64,000 bases of DNA, from the NCBI GenBank assembly GCA_965242575.1, contig OZ251461.1:868001-932000 (forward strand), read 5' to 3'. This document shows positions 25,360 through 35,468 of the stretch, piece after piece. The DNA is from JANQOH01 sp965242575 (lineage in GTDB: Bacteria > Pseudomonadota > Alphaproteobacteria > UBA7887). The number at the start of each line of letters is the position of its first letter. Within the stretch, counting starts at the first letter, position 1. The notes below the pieces were generated by a model, which was not told the DNA's origin, did not search any database, and worked only from the letters and a program-made list of their open reading frames with translations. Both the position numbers and the translations under genes were made by a program.

Positions 25360-26403
25360 ATGTTCGCACGACTTCTCGCGCCCGCCGCGGCGCTTTGCCT
25401 GCTCGCCCTGTCCGGCTGCGGCGGGGGCGGAGGAAGCGCGTCCGTGGCGCCATCGCCCGCGCCGCCGGGCGGGACCGGCTCCCAACTCTTCGCGCTGCCC
25501 GCCGCCGCCGACGGCGAGGTGGCCGCCGCCGCCGGCAACCGGCCGCGCGCCGGAAGCGTGACTCAGTCCTCCAACGGCGTGGACGGCGTCACCACCGACC
25601 GTGTCCAGGTTTCCATGACCTTCGACGGCGGCGAGTCGCCGACGATCTCGGTGTCGAACACGCCGGACGGCGCGACGACCGCCACCTGGACGATGAGCAC
25701 CGCCGCCGCGACGGAGGACAACATCGAATCGCCGGAGGATGGCGTGGTCGCGTTCGTGATCCCCGAGACGGGCGGCGCCCGCTGGGTCAGCCTGCGCACC
25801 GACCGGGATGGGGAAACCGACACCGACTATCTGGTGTACGGCGTCTGGGCCTGGGTTCCCCGGGACGAAGCCCGGGCCGAGGATTTCGAGATCGGCGTCT
25901 TCGCCGACGGCGGCGAGCCCTTCACGGGCGCCAACGTCCTGGCGTTGACGGGAACGGCGACCTATCGCCGCGAGGGCGGGGCGAACGGGATCTATTCCTA
26001 CCCCGATGACGAGGCGGAGGGTGGAATCGAGAACGACCTCTTCGCCGCCGACGTCGAGCTGACCGCGAATTTCGGCGCGGCGGACGCGGCGGGGACGATT
26101 TCCGGCGCGATCACGAACCCCACATCCGACGACGGCTCGCCCGTCGCGGAGCCGGGGGAACAACCGATCGTGCTGACGCTCGGCGCCGCGCCCATCGGGA
26201 CCGGTGACGGCGGCTTCTTCTCCGGCCAGGCCAGCATGTCGCTCAACGACATCTCCCACACCGGCCAATGGGGCGGCGAGTTCTTCGGCAACGGCGCCGC
26301 CGGCGCCGCGCCCGGCTCCGTCGCCGGGACCTTCGGCGTTACCGGGATGAGCCCGACGCTCGGGCGGGCGACGCTCGTCGGAGCCTTCGGCGCGACCAGA
26401 TAG
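25360..26403 (+). CDS. Lipoprotein with a transferrin-binding-protein-like beta-barrel C-terminus
   Basis: 347 residues. Lipobox LALSGC at about residues 18-23, then a Gly run and a Pro/Ser linker, so lipid-anchored to a membrane. The C-terminal 110 residues (ANFGAADAAGTISGAITNPT, FSGQASMSLNDI, WGGEFFGNGAAG followed by APGSVAGTFG) follow the pattern of the C-lobe barrel of TbpB-like surface lipoproteins, in which F-x-G and PxxVAGxFG strands recur. The ligand is unknown; such proteins need not bind iron. ATG 25360 is preceded by AAGGGAAAGAG. It lies between cobM and a convergent CMD-family gene. Confidence 0.72.
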   Translation: MFARLLAPAAALCLLALSGCGGGGGSASVAPSPAPPGGTGSQLFALPAAADGEVAAAAGNRPRAGSVTQSSNGVDGVTTDRVQVSMTFDGGESPTISVSNTPDGATTATWTMSTAAATEDNIESPEDGVVAFVIPETGGARWVSLRTDRDGETDTDYLVYGVWAWVPRDEARAEDFEIGVFADGGEPFTGANVLALTGTATYRREGGANGIYSYPDDEAEGGIENDLFAADVELTANFGAADAAGTISGAITNPTSDDGSPVAEPGEQPIVLTLGAAPIGTGDGGFFSGQASMSLNDISHTGQWGGEFFGNGAAGAAPGSVAGTFGVTGMSPTLGRATLVGAFGATR

Positions 26404-26409
26404 CCGCGT

Positions 26410-26964
26410 TCACGGCGCAAGCGGCGGCGCGACTCCGTTGGGCAGGGGGGCCTGGAACACGTTGAGGGTCATCGACACCAGCGTGTAGTAGCCGAGCACG
26501 CCGACCAGCTCGACGACTCCGGCGGCGCCGAGCAGCGCCTCCGCCGCCGCGTAGCGCGCGTCGGAGACGTCATGCGCCGCCAGCAGCTCCTGGGCGAAGT
26601 CGTAAACCGCGGCCTCGTCGGCGTTGACGAAGTCCGGGCGCCGCCGCGCCTCCACGGCGTCGATGACGTCCTCCGCGAGGCCGGCCTCGAGCGCCAGCCG
26701 CTTGTGCGCGAACCATTCGAATTGCGCCGTCCAATGGCGCCCGACGCACAGGATGGCGAGCTCCTTGAGCCGGCCCTCGATGGACGTCCCGAAGCGCAGC
26801 AGCGCGCCGAGCTCCTGCGCCTTGCCGGCGAATTCCGGACTGCGCAGCCAGGCGTTGAACGGTCCGTACCGCCCCCCGCCGCGCGGCCCGGCGGCGATGG
26901 CGTCGTGCACGGAGCGCTGCGCCGGAGTCATGTCCTCCGGCGCGAGATACGGCATGCGGCTCAT
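26410..26964 (-). CDS. Carboxymuconolactone-decarboxylase (CMD)/AhpD-like protein
   Basis: 184 residues, all-alpha CMD fold. Reads GPFNAWLRSPEFAGKAQELG, then RLKELAILCVGRHWTAQFEW, the region that in AhpD-like peroxidases carries CxxC. Here only one Cys (ILCVGRHW) is present, with the conserved HWxAQFEW, so it belongs to the non-redox or uncharacterised CMD group. These cytoplasmic proteins act as decarboxylases or hydroperoxide-detoxifying adaptors; no partner is nearby. Convergent with the lipoprotein gene, six bases apart. Confidence 0.8.
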   Translation of the reverse strand: MSRMPYLAPEDMTPAQRSVHDAIAAGPRGGGRYGPFNAWLRSPEFAGKAQELGALLRFGTSIEGRLKELAILCVGRHWTAQFEWFAHKRLALEAGLAEDVIDAVEARRRPDFVNADEAAVYDFAQELLAAHDVSDARYAAAEALLGAAGVVELVGVLGYYTLVSMTLNVFQAPLPNGVAPPLAP

Positions 26965-26994
26965 AATCGTTCCCTCCGTCGGTTTGCGGGCGGA

Positions 26995-27933
26995 CTACAG
27001 CGGCAAATGCGGGCCGATATAGCCTATTTCGACTTCGTAGCGCTCTCTGTCAAAACGAAGATGAATGCGGAGGCCGCTCCCGCACCGGGCATGCCAGAAG
27101 AACAGTTCTCTCTCCCCAGACGCCGACCGATACCGACGCTTATCGCGTAGCTTCGGAGTTGTGCGCACCGACCAGCTTTCATCCGTAACATGACAACTCC
27201 ACGGCGGTTCGGGACCGCCGACGCCGCGCCACCTCCCCGCCGCCGTATCAAGCTCGATCAATCTGCGCACCACGGTATGAAAGTGGGGGAGTTTCGCGAT
27301 GTGACGCTCCACATCGGGGCCGAACGAGAGGTTGGGGAACGCCGCTCGTCGGTTGCTCCATAATTCCCCGGGCGTCAGGCCCGCGCGAAGGTCCCCGCGA
27401 TGACGACGGCATATTCCGGCGGCGTGCTCCAGCCGCGCGAGATGATCGATATCTTCCGACTCCCGGCTGAAAGTGTCGTTCGGAAGCAATTCCTTGAACT
27501 CCACTGTCAACCTGTCGCGATCCCACCTGTCGGTGGTCGGAAACCCAACGGCGATCCCGCCTGTCAGCGCGCACAACAAGAGGGGCGCTCCGTCTTCTGG
27601 CGAGAAGGTCGTGGTCTCGCAGGTCAGGAATCTATGCTCCGCTTCGCGGTCGACTCCACCCAAAAGAGGCGCTTTCGTCGCCAGACGAATGAGAAAACCG
27701 AATTCGTCACGCGCTCCCGCTCCTTTCAACTTATGCACGGCGTCCTGCACCGATACGCCGGGAGCGCATTCGATTTCGTGGAAATGCCGATCCATGCGCA
27801 AGCTGTATCCGGTAACGTTCTCCCGCACGAGCCGCGACATTCCTACGGCGACGCCCTTCAGGAATTCTGTCGCCGCCCGGGCGTCGCCGGCCGAGAGGCT
27901 GGCGCGATTGAGGACCATTTCGCGCATGGTCAC
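26995..27933 (-). CDS. Uncharacterised third protein of a DUF262/ATPase unit
   Basis: 312 residues from GTG 27933 (GTGA overlap with the ATPase stop; ATG 27927 is an alternative). No family I can name. Notable segments are MVLNRASLSAGDARAATEFL at the start, LLLCALTGGIAVGFPT near 150, LWSNRRAAFPNLSFGPDVER near 215, and a C-terminal ELFFWHARCGSGLRIHLRFD followed by EVEIGYIGPHL. The last block recalls small RelE/ParE-like or cytotoxic-repressor folds (a beta strand RIHLRFD then IGYIG), but this is weak. Being last in a tightly coupled operon after a DUF262 protein and a DUF3696-type ATPase, it could be the effector or a substrate-recognition subunit. Confidence 0.6.
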   Translation of the reverse strand: MTMREMVLNRASLSAGDARAATEFLKGVAVGMSRLVRENVTGYSLRMDRHFHEIECAPGVSVQDAVHKLKGAGARDEFGFLIRLATKAPLLGGVDREAEHRFLTCETTTFSPEDGAPLLLCALTGGIAVGFPTTDRWDRDRLTVEFKELLPNDTFSRESEDIDHLARLEHAAGICRRHRGDLRAGLTPGELWSNRRAAFPNLSFGPDVERHIAKLPHFHTVVRRLIELDTAAGRWRGVGGPEPPWSCHVTDESWSVRTTPKLRDKRRYRSASGERELFFWHARCGSGLRIHLRFDRERYEVEIGYIGPHLPL

Positions 27934-29066
27934 GACGACGGCGCCAGCAGCCGGGCAAGGTTCTCCTCGTGCTGATCGAAGAAGCCCGCCGGCCACTCGG
28001 ACAGCCGCCCGTCCCGGTCGATTTTCGGCGACGACACGACCGTTCGCGCGCCCCGCCGTTCGAAATAGTGGAACGCTGCGTGTTCGGGTGGGATCAAGCC
28101 GTCGCGAACGGCTATGCGAACGCCGTCCATGAAATGATCGCTATGCGTCTCCACGATGACCTGGACGCCCGCCATCGTCGCGCGAACGGCAAGTTCCGCC
28201 AGTTTGGTTTGCCCGCGCGGATGCAAATGCGCCTCCGGGTTCTCGATAAGGCACAGGGATCCCTTGGGGCCGAACATCGCGACGAGCACGGGCAGGGCGT
28301 ACGACAGGCCGAAGCCCACATTGGTCGCGCGGTAGCGTTGGGTCTCGACGTCGCCCTCGCGGTCGAAGGAAAACCCGGCGATGAGGGCGTCGGCGTCGGC
28401 GATCGGCTCCAGCCGCAGATGGGCGCCGGGGCTGACCTCGCCAAGCCAGCGTTCGATCCCCGCCGCAAGGCGCCGCGATTCGCAGCCCTCGAAACGCGGG
28501 TCGTCATCGGCATGCACCCGATCATCGTGTGCGTTGAGATAATTCAACGCATACTCCCCACGCGCGCCCAGGTCGCCGCCGCGCGCGGACGTTTCCGAAA
28601 GGCCGTAGGTTTTCCTGGGACCGACGCGCTCCGCGTTGACGTAGAACAAGTTCCCTCCGAAAGGCGGCGAGTCCCGCCACGTTTCGGGAACGCCGAACCC
28701 GCCGAATCGCTCGGGCGCGGCGTCGGAACGCCGCATCTCGAGGCGGTCGGACGTCCTATCATAATCGTAGGCGAGGAGGCACGGCTCCCCTACGCCGCCG
28801 CGATATAGCGAAAATTCGACGACGTCGGTCTCGGCGTCCTCGCACAGCACGTCCTTGCCCGTTCCGATATCCGCAAGGCGGCCGTCCAACACCAGCCAAC
28901 CTTCCCTCAACCGCCGCGCCTCGTAGGATTGCCACAGCACCAGCAGGGCTTGTATGACGCTGCTTTTCCCGGCGCCGTTCACGCCGCACAGAAGAGTAAG
29001 CGGCGCACAGTCCAGCTCCAATTTCTTGAAGCATTTGAAATTGGACAACTCGACTTTCCTAAGCAT
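27930..29066 (-). CDS. DUF3696-type AAA ATPase of a DUF262-containing unit
   Basis: 378 residues. ABC/SMC-like AAA protein: LSNFKCFKKLELDCAPLTLL then GVNGAGKSSVIQALLVL (Walker A, about residues 29-45); the Walker B/D-loop region is IENPEAHLHPRGQTKLAELA near 275 and QVIVETHSDHFMDGVRIAV near 305. The last 50 residues (DRDGRLSEWPAGFFDQHEEN) match the DUF3696 tail. OLD/RecF-like ATPases of this kind often act as sensors or motors in phage defence with nuclease partners; no Toprim nuclease is fused here. Overlaps its upstream and downstream genes by 8 and 4 bases. Confidence 0.8.
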   Translation of the reverse strand: MLRKVELSNFKCFKKLELDCAPLTLLCGVNGAGKSSVIQALLVLWQSYEARRLREGWLVLDGRLADIGTGKDVLCEDAETDVVEFSLYRGGVGEPCLLAYDYDRTSDRLEMRRSDAAPERFGGFGVPETWRDSPPFGGNLFYVNAERVGPRKTYGLSETSARGGDLGARGEYALNYLNAHDDRVHADDDPRFEGCESRRLAAGIERWLGEVSPGAHLRLEPIADADALIAGFSFDREGDVETQRYRATNVGFGLSYALPVLVAMFGPKGSLCLIENPEAHLHPRGQTKLAELAVRATMAGVQVIVETHSDHFMDGVRIAVRDGLIPPEHAAFHYFERRGARTVVSSPKIDRDGRLSEWPAGFFDQHEENLARLLAPSS

Positions 29067-30534
29067 CTCCGAGGCACTCCTCGATCAAATTGTCCACGGC
29101 CTGGAATTGCTTTCGGACGCGTCGCGGCGTGCCGGTGGAGTAAGAGATCGCCCCGTCGAACTCGGTATCCGAATTGAGCAATTCCGTGAACCGTCGGCGA
29201 ACCGCCTCGCGATTTCGCACCAGCCGCTCTATGTCCTCCGCCGAACGCCGCGCCAAGCCGATGCTCCAGGCGCCGAACAACGCCCGGTTCACTTGATTAC
29301 GCATGTCTTCGGAGCGATAGCGCTTGCGAAACGCGTCGTTCCCGAATATGTCGCGGGCGGCGCGCATCGACTTTTTGAAATCGCAGGCCATGGAATCGCG
29401 CTCGCCCGCCGACATGGAATTTATCGCCTTCATGGCGTCCCCCATATACCCGTCGACGTCGTTAGCGTCGTAATTTTCCCACGGCTTCATATGAAAAGCG
29501 AGAAAGCGCAGGACGCAATCCCGATCCGCCATGCGTGTTTTCGATATGCCGCCATCGGTAGCGGCGTGAAATTCGTCGCTATCCGCGAGATTCCGCAAGA
29601 ATTCCCGGACAGGGCCCGGGTTGAGCGCGTGGCGAATCTCCTGGCCGTTGAGTTTCATGCCGCCGGTGTTGATACGATGGAATATGTTGAACATGACCTC
29701 GCTGGGCGTTCCCGGCTCTATGACGTTAACGACGATTTGCGTTTCGCCGATGCGTCTTTGCAACGCGCGTGGGAGTTTCTCGTATTTGTCTCCGTTCAAT
29801 TTGTCGAGATACTCCATATTAACCAGAGCATAGTTATTATTCACGTAATCGTAGATTGTCGACATTCTTTGCAAGCCGTCGACCACCGCCCAGTTGTCGT
29901 ACTTGTCGGCCCCGACGTAGAAGACAGGCAGAGGGATGCGAAGCAGTAGAGATTCGATCAAGCGGCTTTTCCGATCCCGTTTCCATATGCCCCGCAAACG
30001 CTGAAACTCCGGGGCAAGGTCGATTTCCTTGTGGCGGATGCGGGCGACGAGCTGTTCGATCACGATTTGCTTCGTGCTGATTTTTATCCTCTCGGGGTTG
30101 AAAGGATGCTCGATTGTCCGGTCGATCCCGTCTTCCGCATCGCGCTCGATACCGCTATCCTGTTCGTCGTTCTCGTCGTCGATAAACGGCGCGCCGCCGC
30201 GCTCCCCGACTTTCGCCGGCGCGCGCGGCGACGCCGGGTCGCCGTTCGTCCGGCCGGATTCGCGCGCCGCCGTGGAATCGTCGACCCGCCTTTCCAAACC
30301 CGCGCCGCATTCGGATTTCAGCTCGGCGAATCGAGCGCCTTCGACCTCGCTATTCGACGGGATATCCTCGCCGTCGCTGCGCAGCTTGCTTCGATACCAG
30401 CTTATGTTCTGGAGCGTCGTCTGCGCGCCGGGGAACTCGGCCATGACGGCGGACAGCGCTTCGGTGTTCGTCATGCCGGCGCGAATGGCCCGCGTCGCCG
30501 CGTCGCCGATACCGAATTTTTCGCCTGCCGACAT
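29059..30534 (-). CDS. DUF262 (GmrSD N-terminal-like) protein, first gene of a putative defence unit
   Basis: 491 residues. Residues 1 to about 55 look like a helix-turn-helix (GDAATRAIRAGMTNTEALSA; LQNISWYRSKLR), then a charged linker to about 140. The DUF262 domain follows: QIVIEQLVARIRHKEIDLAP, EFQRLRGIWKRDRKSRLIES, LLLRIPLPVFYV and VVDGLQRMSTIYDYV; the usual DGQQR motif, a nucleotide-binding ParB/Srx-like loop, is DGLQR here. FNIFHRINTGGMKLNGQEIR is also conserved. DUF262 proteins form half of GmrSD type IV restriction enzymes; the DUF1524 HNH half is missing, and an ATPase and an unknown protein follow instead. Codons are less G+C-biased than in neighbouring genes. Confidence 0.82.
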   Translation of the reverse strand: MSAGEKFGIGDAATRAIRAGMTNTEALSAVMAEFPGAQTTLQNISWYRSKLRSDGEDIPSNSEVEGARFAELKSECGAGLERRVDDSTAARESGRTNGDPASPRAPAKVGERGGAPFIDDENDEQDSGIERDAEDGIDRTIEHPFNPERIKISTKQIVIEQLVARIRHKEIDLAPEFQRLRGIWKRDRKSRLIESLLLRIPLPVFYVGADKYDNWAVVDGLQRMSTIYDYVNNNYALVNMEYLDKLNGDKYEKLPRALQRRIGETQIVVNVIEPGTPSEVMFNIFHRINTGGMKLNGQEIRHALNPGPVREFLRNLADSDEFHAATDGGISKTRMADRDCVLRFLAFHMKPWENYDANDVDGYMGDAMKAINSMSAGERDSMACDFKKSMRAARDIFGNDAFRKRYRSEDMRNQVNRALFGAWSIGLARRSAEDIERLVRNREAVRRRFTELLNSDTEFDGAISYSTGTPRRVRKQFQAVDNLIEECLGDA

Positions 30535-30614
30535 TCGCGATCCCCCGCATCGCGCGAACCCTGTTCGCCTTTCGCCGTAGCGGCCCGGACGAACCGGGTC
30601 GAGGCGACCGGCGC

Positions 30615-30642
30615 ATCATAGCGCGGGGCGCGGGGCGGTCAA
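30615..30642 (-). promoter_or_regulatory. Promoter of the DUF262/ATPase unit
   Basis: On the minus strand TTGACC (30642-30637) and TATGAT (30620-30615) are 16 bases apart. It overlaps the end of meaB (stop at 30639), and the start point near 30608 leaves a 74-nt leader before ATG 30534. The three genes 30534-26995 therefore probably form one transcript independent of the mutase operon. Confidence 0.6.
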
Positions 30643-31618
30643 CCGGCGCCGTCGAGGAAGGCGGCGACAAGGGCGCGGGCGGCGGCGGCGGGGGGGAGGG
30701 CGCCGGAGGCGACGCGGCGCTCCAGCGACTCCAGGCGGGCGGACACCGCCGGGGCGGCGCGCAGGCGCTGCTCCAGCGCCGCGCGCAGCTCCGCCCGCAT
30801 CCACGCCACCGCCTGCTCGGCGCGGCGGGCGGCGGCGGTCTCCGCAGTCGCGGCGGCGAACGCCTCGACGGCCTCGCGCACCGCGTCCAGGCCGCGGCGC
30901 TCCAGCGCCGAACACGACAGCGCGCGCGGCGTCCAGCCCGGAGTCGCCGGGCGCATCAGGCGCAGCGCGGCGGCGTAGTCGGCGCAGGTCCGCCGCGCCC
31001 GGTCGGCGAACGCGCCGTCCTCCTTGGTCGCGACGACCAGGTCGGCGACCTCGACGACGCCGCGCTTGATGCCCTGCAACTCGTCGCCGCCGCCGGGCGC
31101 CACCAGCAGGACGACCATGTCCGCCAGGTCGCGCGCGGCGATCTCCGACTGTCCGGCGCCGACGGTCTCGACGATGACCGTGTCGAATCCCGCCGCCTCG
31201 CACAGCAGCACCGCGTCGCGGGCGCCCCGGGCGACGCCGCCGGACGCGCCGCCGGACGGGCTGGGGCGGACGAAGGCGGCCTCGGCGCGCGCCAGCTCCG
31301 CCATGCGGGTCTTGTCGCCCAGCACCGCGCCGCCGCTCCGCGCGCTCGACGGGTCGATGGCCAGCACCGCGAGGCGGCGGCCGCGCTCCAGCAGATGCAG
31401 CCCGAACGCCTCGACGAAGGTGGACTTGCCGACCCCCGGCGCGCCGGACACGGCGATGCGGAGCGTGTCCGCGCCGGCGGGGGCGGCGGCGAGTTCGGCC
31501 AGCAGCGCCTCGGCGGCTTCGCGGTGGTCGGCGCGGGCGGACTCGACGAGGGTGACGGCGCGGGCCAGCGCGCGGCGGTCGCCGGCGCGGACGGCGCGCG
31601 CGGCGGCGGCGGGGTCGG

Positions 31619-31622
<4 letters not shown>
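30639..31622 (-). CDS. meaB: Methylmalonyl-CoA mutase-associated GTPase MeaB (ArgK family)
   Basis: 327 residues from GTG 31622 (GTGA overlap with the mutase stop). G3E-family GTPase chaperone that loads and protects the cobalamin cofactor of methylmalonyl-CoA mutase. P-loop AVSGAPGVGKSTFVEAFG near residue 57, LAIDPSSARSGGAVLGDKTR, IVETVGAGQSE (switch) and PGGGDELQGIKRG are the MeaB signature strings; ATKEDG carries the base-specificity region. Co-translated with its client enzyme. Confidence 0.94.
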
Positions 31623-33761
<2,139 letters not shown>

Positions 33762-33769
<8 letters not shown>

Positions 33770-33872
33770 GGCGGTCGCGTCGGCTACGGGCCCGCGGCGG
33801 GGCCGGGGGATGCGACCTTAGCGCGTTTCGCGGCGCGCGGGAACGGCCGCCGCCCCGTCCCTCCCCGCCCGA
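33762..33872. repeat. 110-bp dispersed repeat, copy 1 (upstream region and first codons of the mutase gene)
   Basis: Begins TCGGCCATGGCGGTCGCGTC and ends CCCTCCCCGCCCGA. About 85% identical by eye to 34326-34435 in the same orientation. This copy contains the mutase start codon (minus strand) and its upstream DNA. It is one of two direct repeats that bracket the 450-bp stretch before the RiPP unit. Confidence 0.8.
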
Positions 33873-33984
33873 CTGCAATATCGCCGGCCTGGGGAGGCGG
33901 AGCTCCCCCAGCTGCCGCGGCGTCGAAACCGTGGACAGGAATCGCACACATGCGAACATATCGCCCAATGGTAACGTAAGATGA

Positions 33985-34019
33985 AACGGCCTGCGACAAT
34001 ACTATTGCCGCAGGCCGTT
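33985..34019. repeat. 11-bp perfect inverted repeat (hairpin)
   Basis: AACGGCCTGCG at 33985-33995 and CGCAGGCCGTT at 34009-34019 flank a 13-base A/T-rich loop. No T-tract follows on the plus strand; on the minus strand TTTCATCTT follows, so it could be a weak terminator in that direction, or the footprint of a past insertion. The rest of 33873-34325 holds no gene that I can support; a long plus-strand frame from 34018 through this DNA has no coding character. Confidence 0.6.
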
Positions 34020-34325
34020 GTATTCATGGTTGCCTACGGTTAGCGGTCGATGCATGCGAGACATACATGCCACGTATGCCCGCGCATCCGACCTGCGCGC
34101 CTTTAGGCCGGGACAGCTAACGAAGAGAAGGCGTGCACGCCCAGGTCCTCGCTCTGGCCTCCCGACCGCGCCCCCCGTGCGACGCAACCGCTCGAACGGG
34201 GAACATCCGCCATGGGAAACCTGCTACCCCCTTACGAACCGGAGCCTCGATCTCCGCGCGAAACCGTCCCCATTGAATATCCCGGCGGATCCGCGAGTCA
34301 AGTGCGACGTTCGGCGCGCCGCCGC

Positions 34326-34435
34326 TCGGCCATGGCGGTCGCGTCGGCTACGGGCCCGCGGCGGGCCCGGGGGCGCGACCTTGGCGCGTTTCGCGGCGGG
34401 CGGGAATGGCCGGGGCCCCATCCCTCCCCGCCCGA
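34326..34435. repeat. 110-bp dispersed repeat, copy 2 (upstream of the RiPP promoter)
   Basis: Direct copy of 33762-33872. It still contains the mutase start codon and the first two codons (complement of CCATGGC) with no gene behind them, so this is the duplicated, not the original, copy. It ends 72 bases before the promoter at 34507. Confidence 0.8.
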
Positions 34436-34506
34436 TCGCGCGGCGCGGCGAGCGCGCTCCGCCTGGGGCGGGACTGCGATCGCCCCGCGCGAGCCCGGAC
34501 GAGGGC

Positions 34507-34535
34507 TTGACAAGCGCGCGCGCCCGTGCTATGCG
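34507..34535 (+). promoter_or_regulatory. Promoter of the RiPP precursor unit
   Basis: A consensus TTGACA at 34507-34512 and TATGCG at 34530-34535 are 17 bases apart. The transcript would begin near 34542, about 100 bases before the first precursor ATG at 34642. No operator-like repeat is evident next to it. Confidence 0.6.
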
Positions 34536-34641
34536 CCTTGCTCGAAACATGGCCGCCCCCGAACGGGGAGTGGCCGGCGTGACGTCCGACATCCCATCCG
34601 GACCGTCGAGGTTCGGGGGGAGCGGGAAGGGAAGGCAGGAC

Positions 34642-35025
34642 ATGCTCAACGCGAACGAGATCCTGCGGGGGGGGGGAGTAGAATGGAGCGACCTCCTCTC
34701 CTTCGCCGAACGTTACCGTAACGACGACGACTTCCGGTCGCGGGTCGATTCCGGAGATCCGAACAAGGAAGTCCTCGCGCTGGGGGTGGATGTGCCCCCC
34801 GGCGCCGAACTCCGCATAGCGGAGAACACCTCCGAGAAAATCCACCTGGTGGTTCCCGCCGATCCCAACGCCTCCCTCAGCGATGAGGAGCTGCGGGGCG
34901 TCAGCGGCGGGAACAGCGCGGCATCGGTGAGCACGGTGGGGTCCTTCGGGACCGTCGCCTGCGCGCCCAGTTGCCTCAGCAGCACCAGCAGCGCCGGCAG
35001 CGTCGGCAGCGCCAGCAGCCGGTAG
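34642..35025 (+). CDS. NHLP-family RiPP precursor peptide 1
   Basis: 127 residues; AGGGAAGGCAGGA precedes ATG 34642. The 90-residue leader has the nitrile-hydratase-like (NHLP/TIGR03793) layout: a helical start, DDDFRSRV, an acidic middle, then HLVVPADPNASLSDEELRG and a terminal VSGG, the Gly-Gly cleavage site for a C39 peptidase. The 37-residue core (91-127) is almost only S, T, G, A, V and C: STVGSFGTVACAPSCLSS, then SAGSVGSASSR, with a Ser/Thr/Cys at nearly every third position and two Cys. Such precursors are modified by LanM, YcaO or radical-SAM enzymes and exported; none is encoded in this window. A run of ten G falls in codons 9-12. Confidence 0.85.
   Translation: MLNANEILRGGGVEWSDLLSFAERYRNDDDFRSRVDSGDPNKEVLALGVDVPPGAELRIAENTSEKIHLVVPADPNASLSDEELRGVSGGNSAASVSTVGSFGTVACAPSCLSSTSSAGSVGSASSR
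34667..34676. repeat. Ten-base poly-G tract inside RiPP precursor 1
   Basis: Ten consecutive G between C and A, encoding part of RGGG at residues 9-12 of the first precursor. Any one-base slip would truncate the peptide within its leader, so this could act as a phase-variable switch; it is also a typical place for sequencing error. The peptide is in frame as given. Confidence 0.75.
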
Positions 35026-35047
35026 GCGCGGGGAACGGAGGATGACC

Positions 35048-35440
35048 ATGAACAAACCGGATGCGTTCGCCGCGAAGGCGGCGCGGCCGTCGCTGTCCGA
35101 CGAGATGGCGATCGGCAAATCGCTCGGGGCTCTCGCCGACGAGTGGGAGGCCAATCCGGAGGCGCGCTCGCGCGCCGACGAAACCGTCCGCGGCCTGTTT
35201 TCGGAACGGGGGTTCGAGATTCCGGGCGAGGTCGAGCTGCGGCTCGTGGAGGAATCCCGCGACGTCCACCACGTGATCATGCCGCCGGATCCGAACGTAG
35301 CCCTGGCCGACGAGGCGCTGAACCGCGTGTCCGGCGGCGCCAACTGCGTCGGTTCGGCCGGCACCGCCAGCACGGTGGGGTGCTTCCCCAGCTGCCTCGG
35401 AACCGCCGGCACCGCCAGTTCGGCGAGCACGGCGGAATGA
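35048..35440 (+). CDS. NHLP-family RiPP precursor peptide 2
   Basis: 130 residues. ATG 35048 is preferred over ATG 35042 because GGAGG lies six bases upstream of it. Leader of 97 residues ending HVIMPPDPNVALADEALNRV then SGG. Core of 33 residues: NCVGSAGTASTVGCFPSCL then GTAGTASSASTAE; three Cys, and the block TVGCFPSCL matches TVACAPSCL of precursor 1. The N-terminal part differs from the other two leaders (DEMAIGKSLGALADEWEANP), while the PPDPN...VSGG end is shared by all three, which suggests one common modifying enzyme or protease. It lies 22 bases after precursor 1. Confidence 0.85.
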   Translation: MNKPDAFAAKAARPSLSDEMAIGKSLGALADEWEANPEARSRADETVRGLFSERGFEIPGEVELRLVEESRDVHHVIMPPDPNVALADEALNRVSGGANCVGSAGTASTVGCFPSCLGTAGTASSASTAE

Positions 35441-35468
35441 CCGCGACCGACAAGGGAGGAACTGCGAA

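Noticed and set aside
34018..34641. In-frame N-terminal extension of RiPP precursor 1 back to 34018
   Set aside because: It would run through the 110-bp repeat and the promoter, and the ribosome site at 34630-34640 fits ATG 34642.
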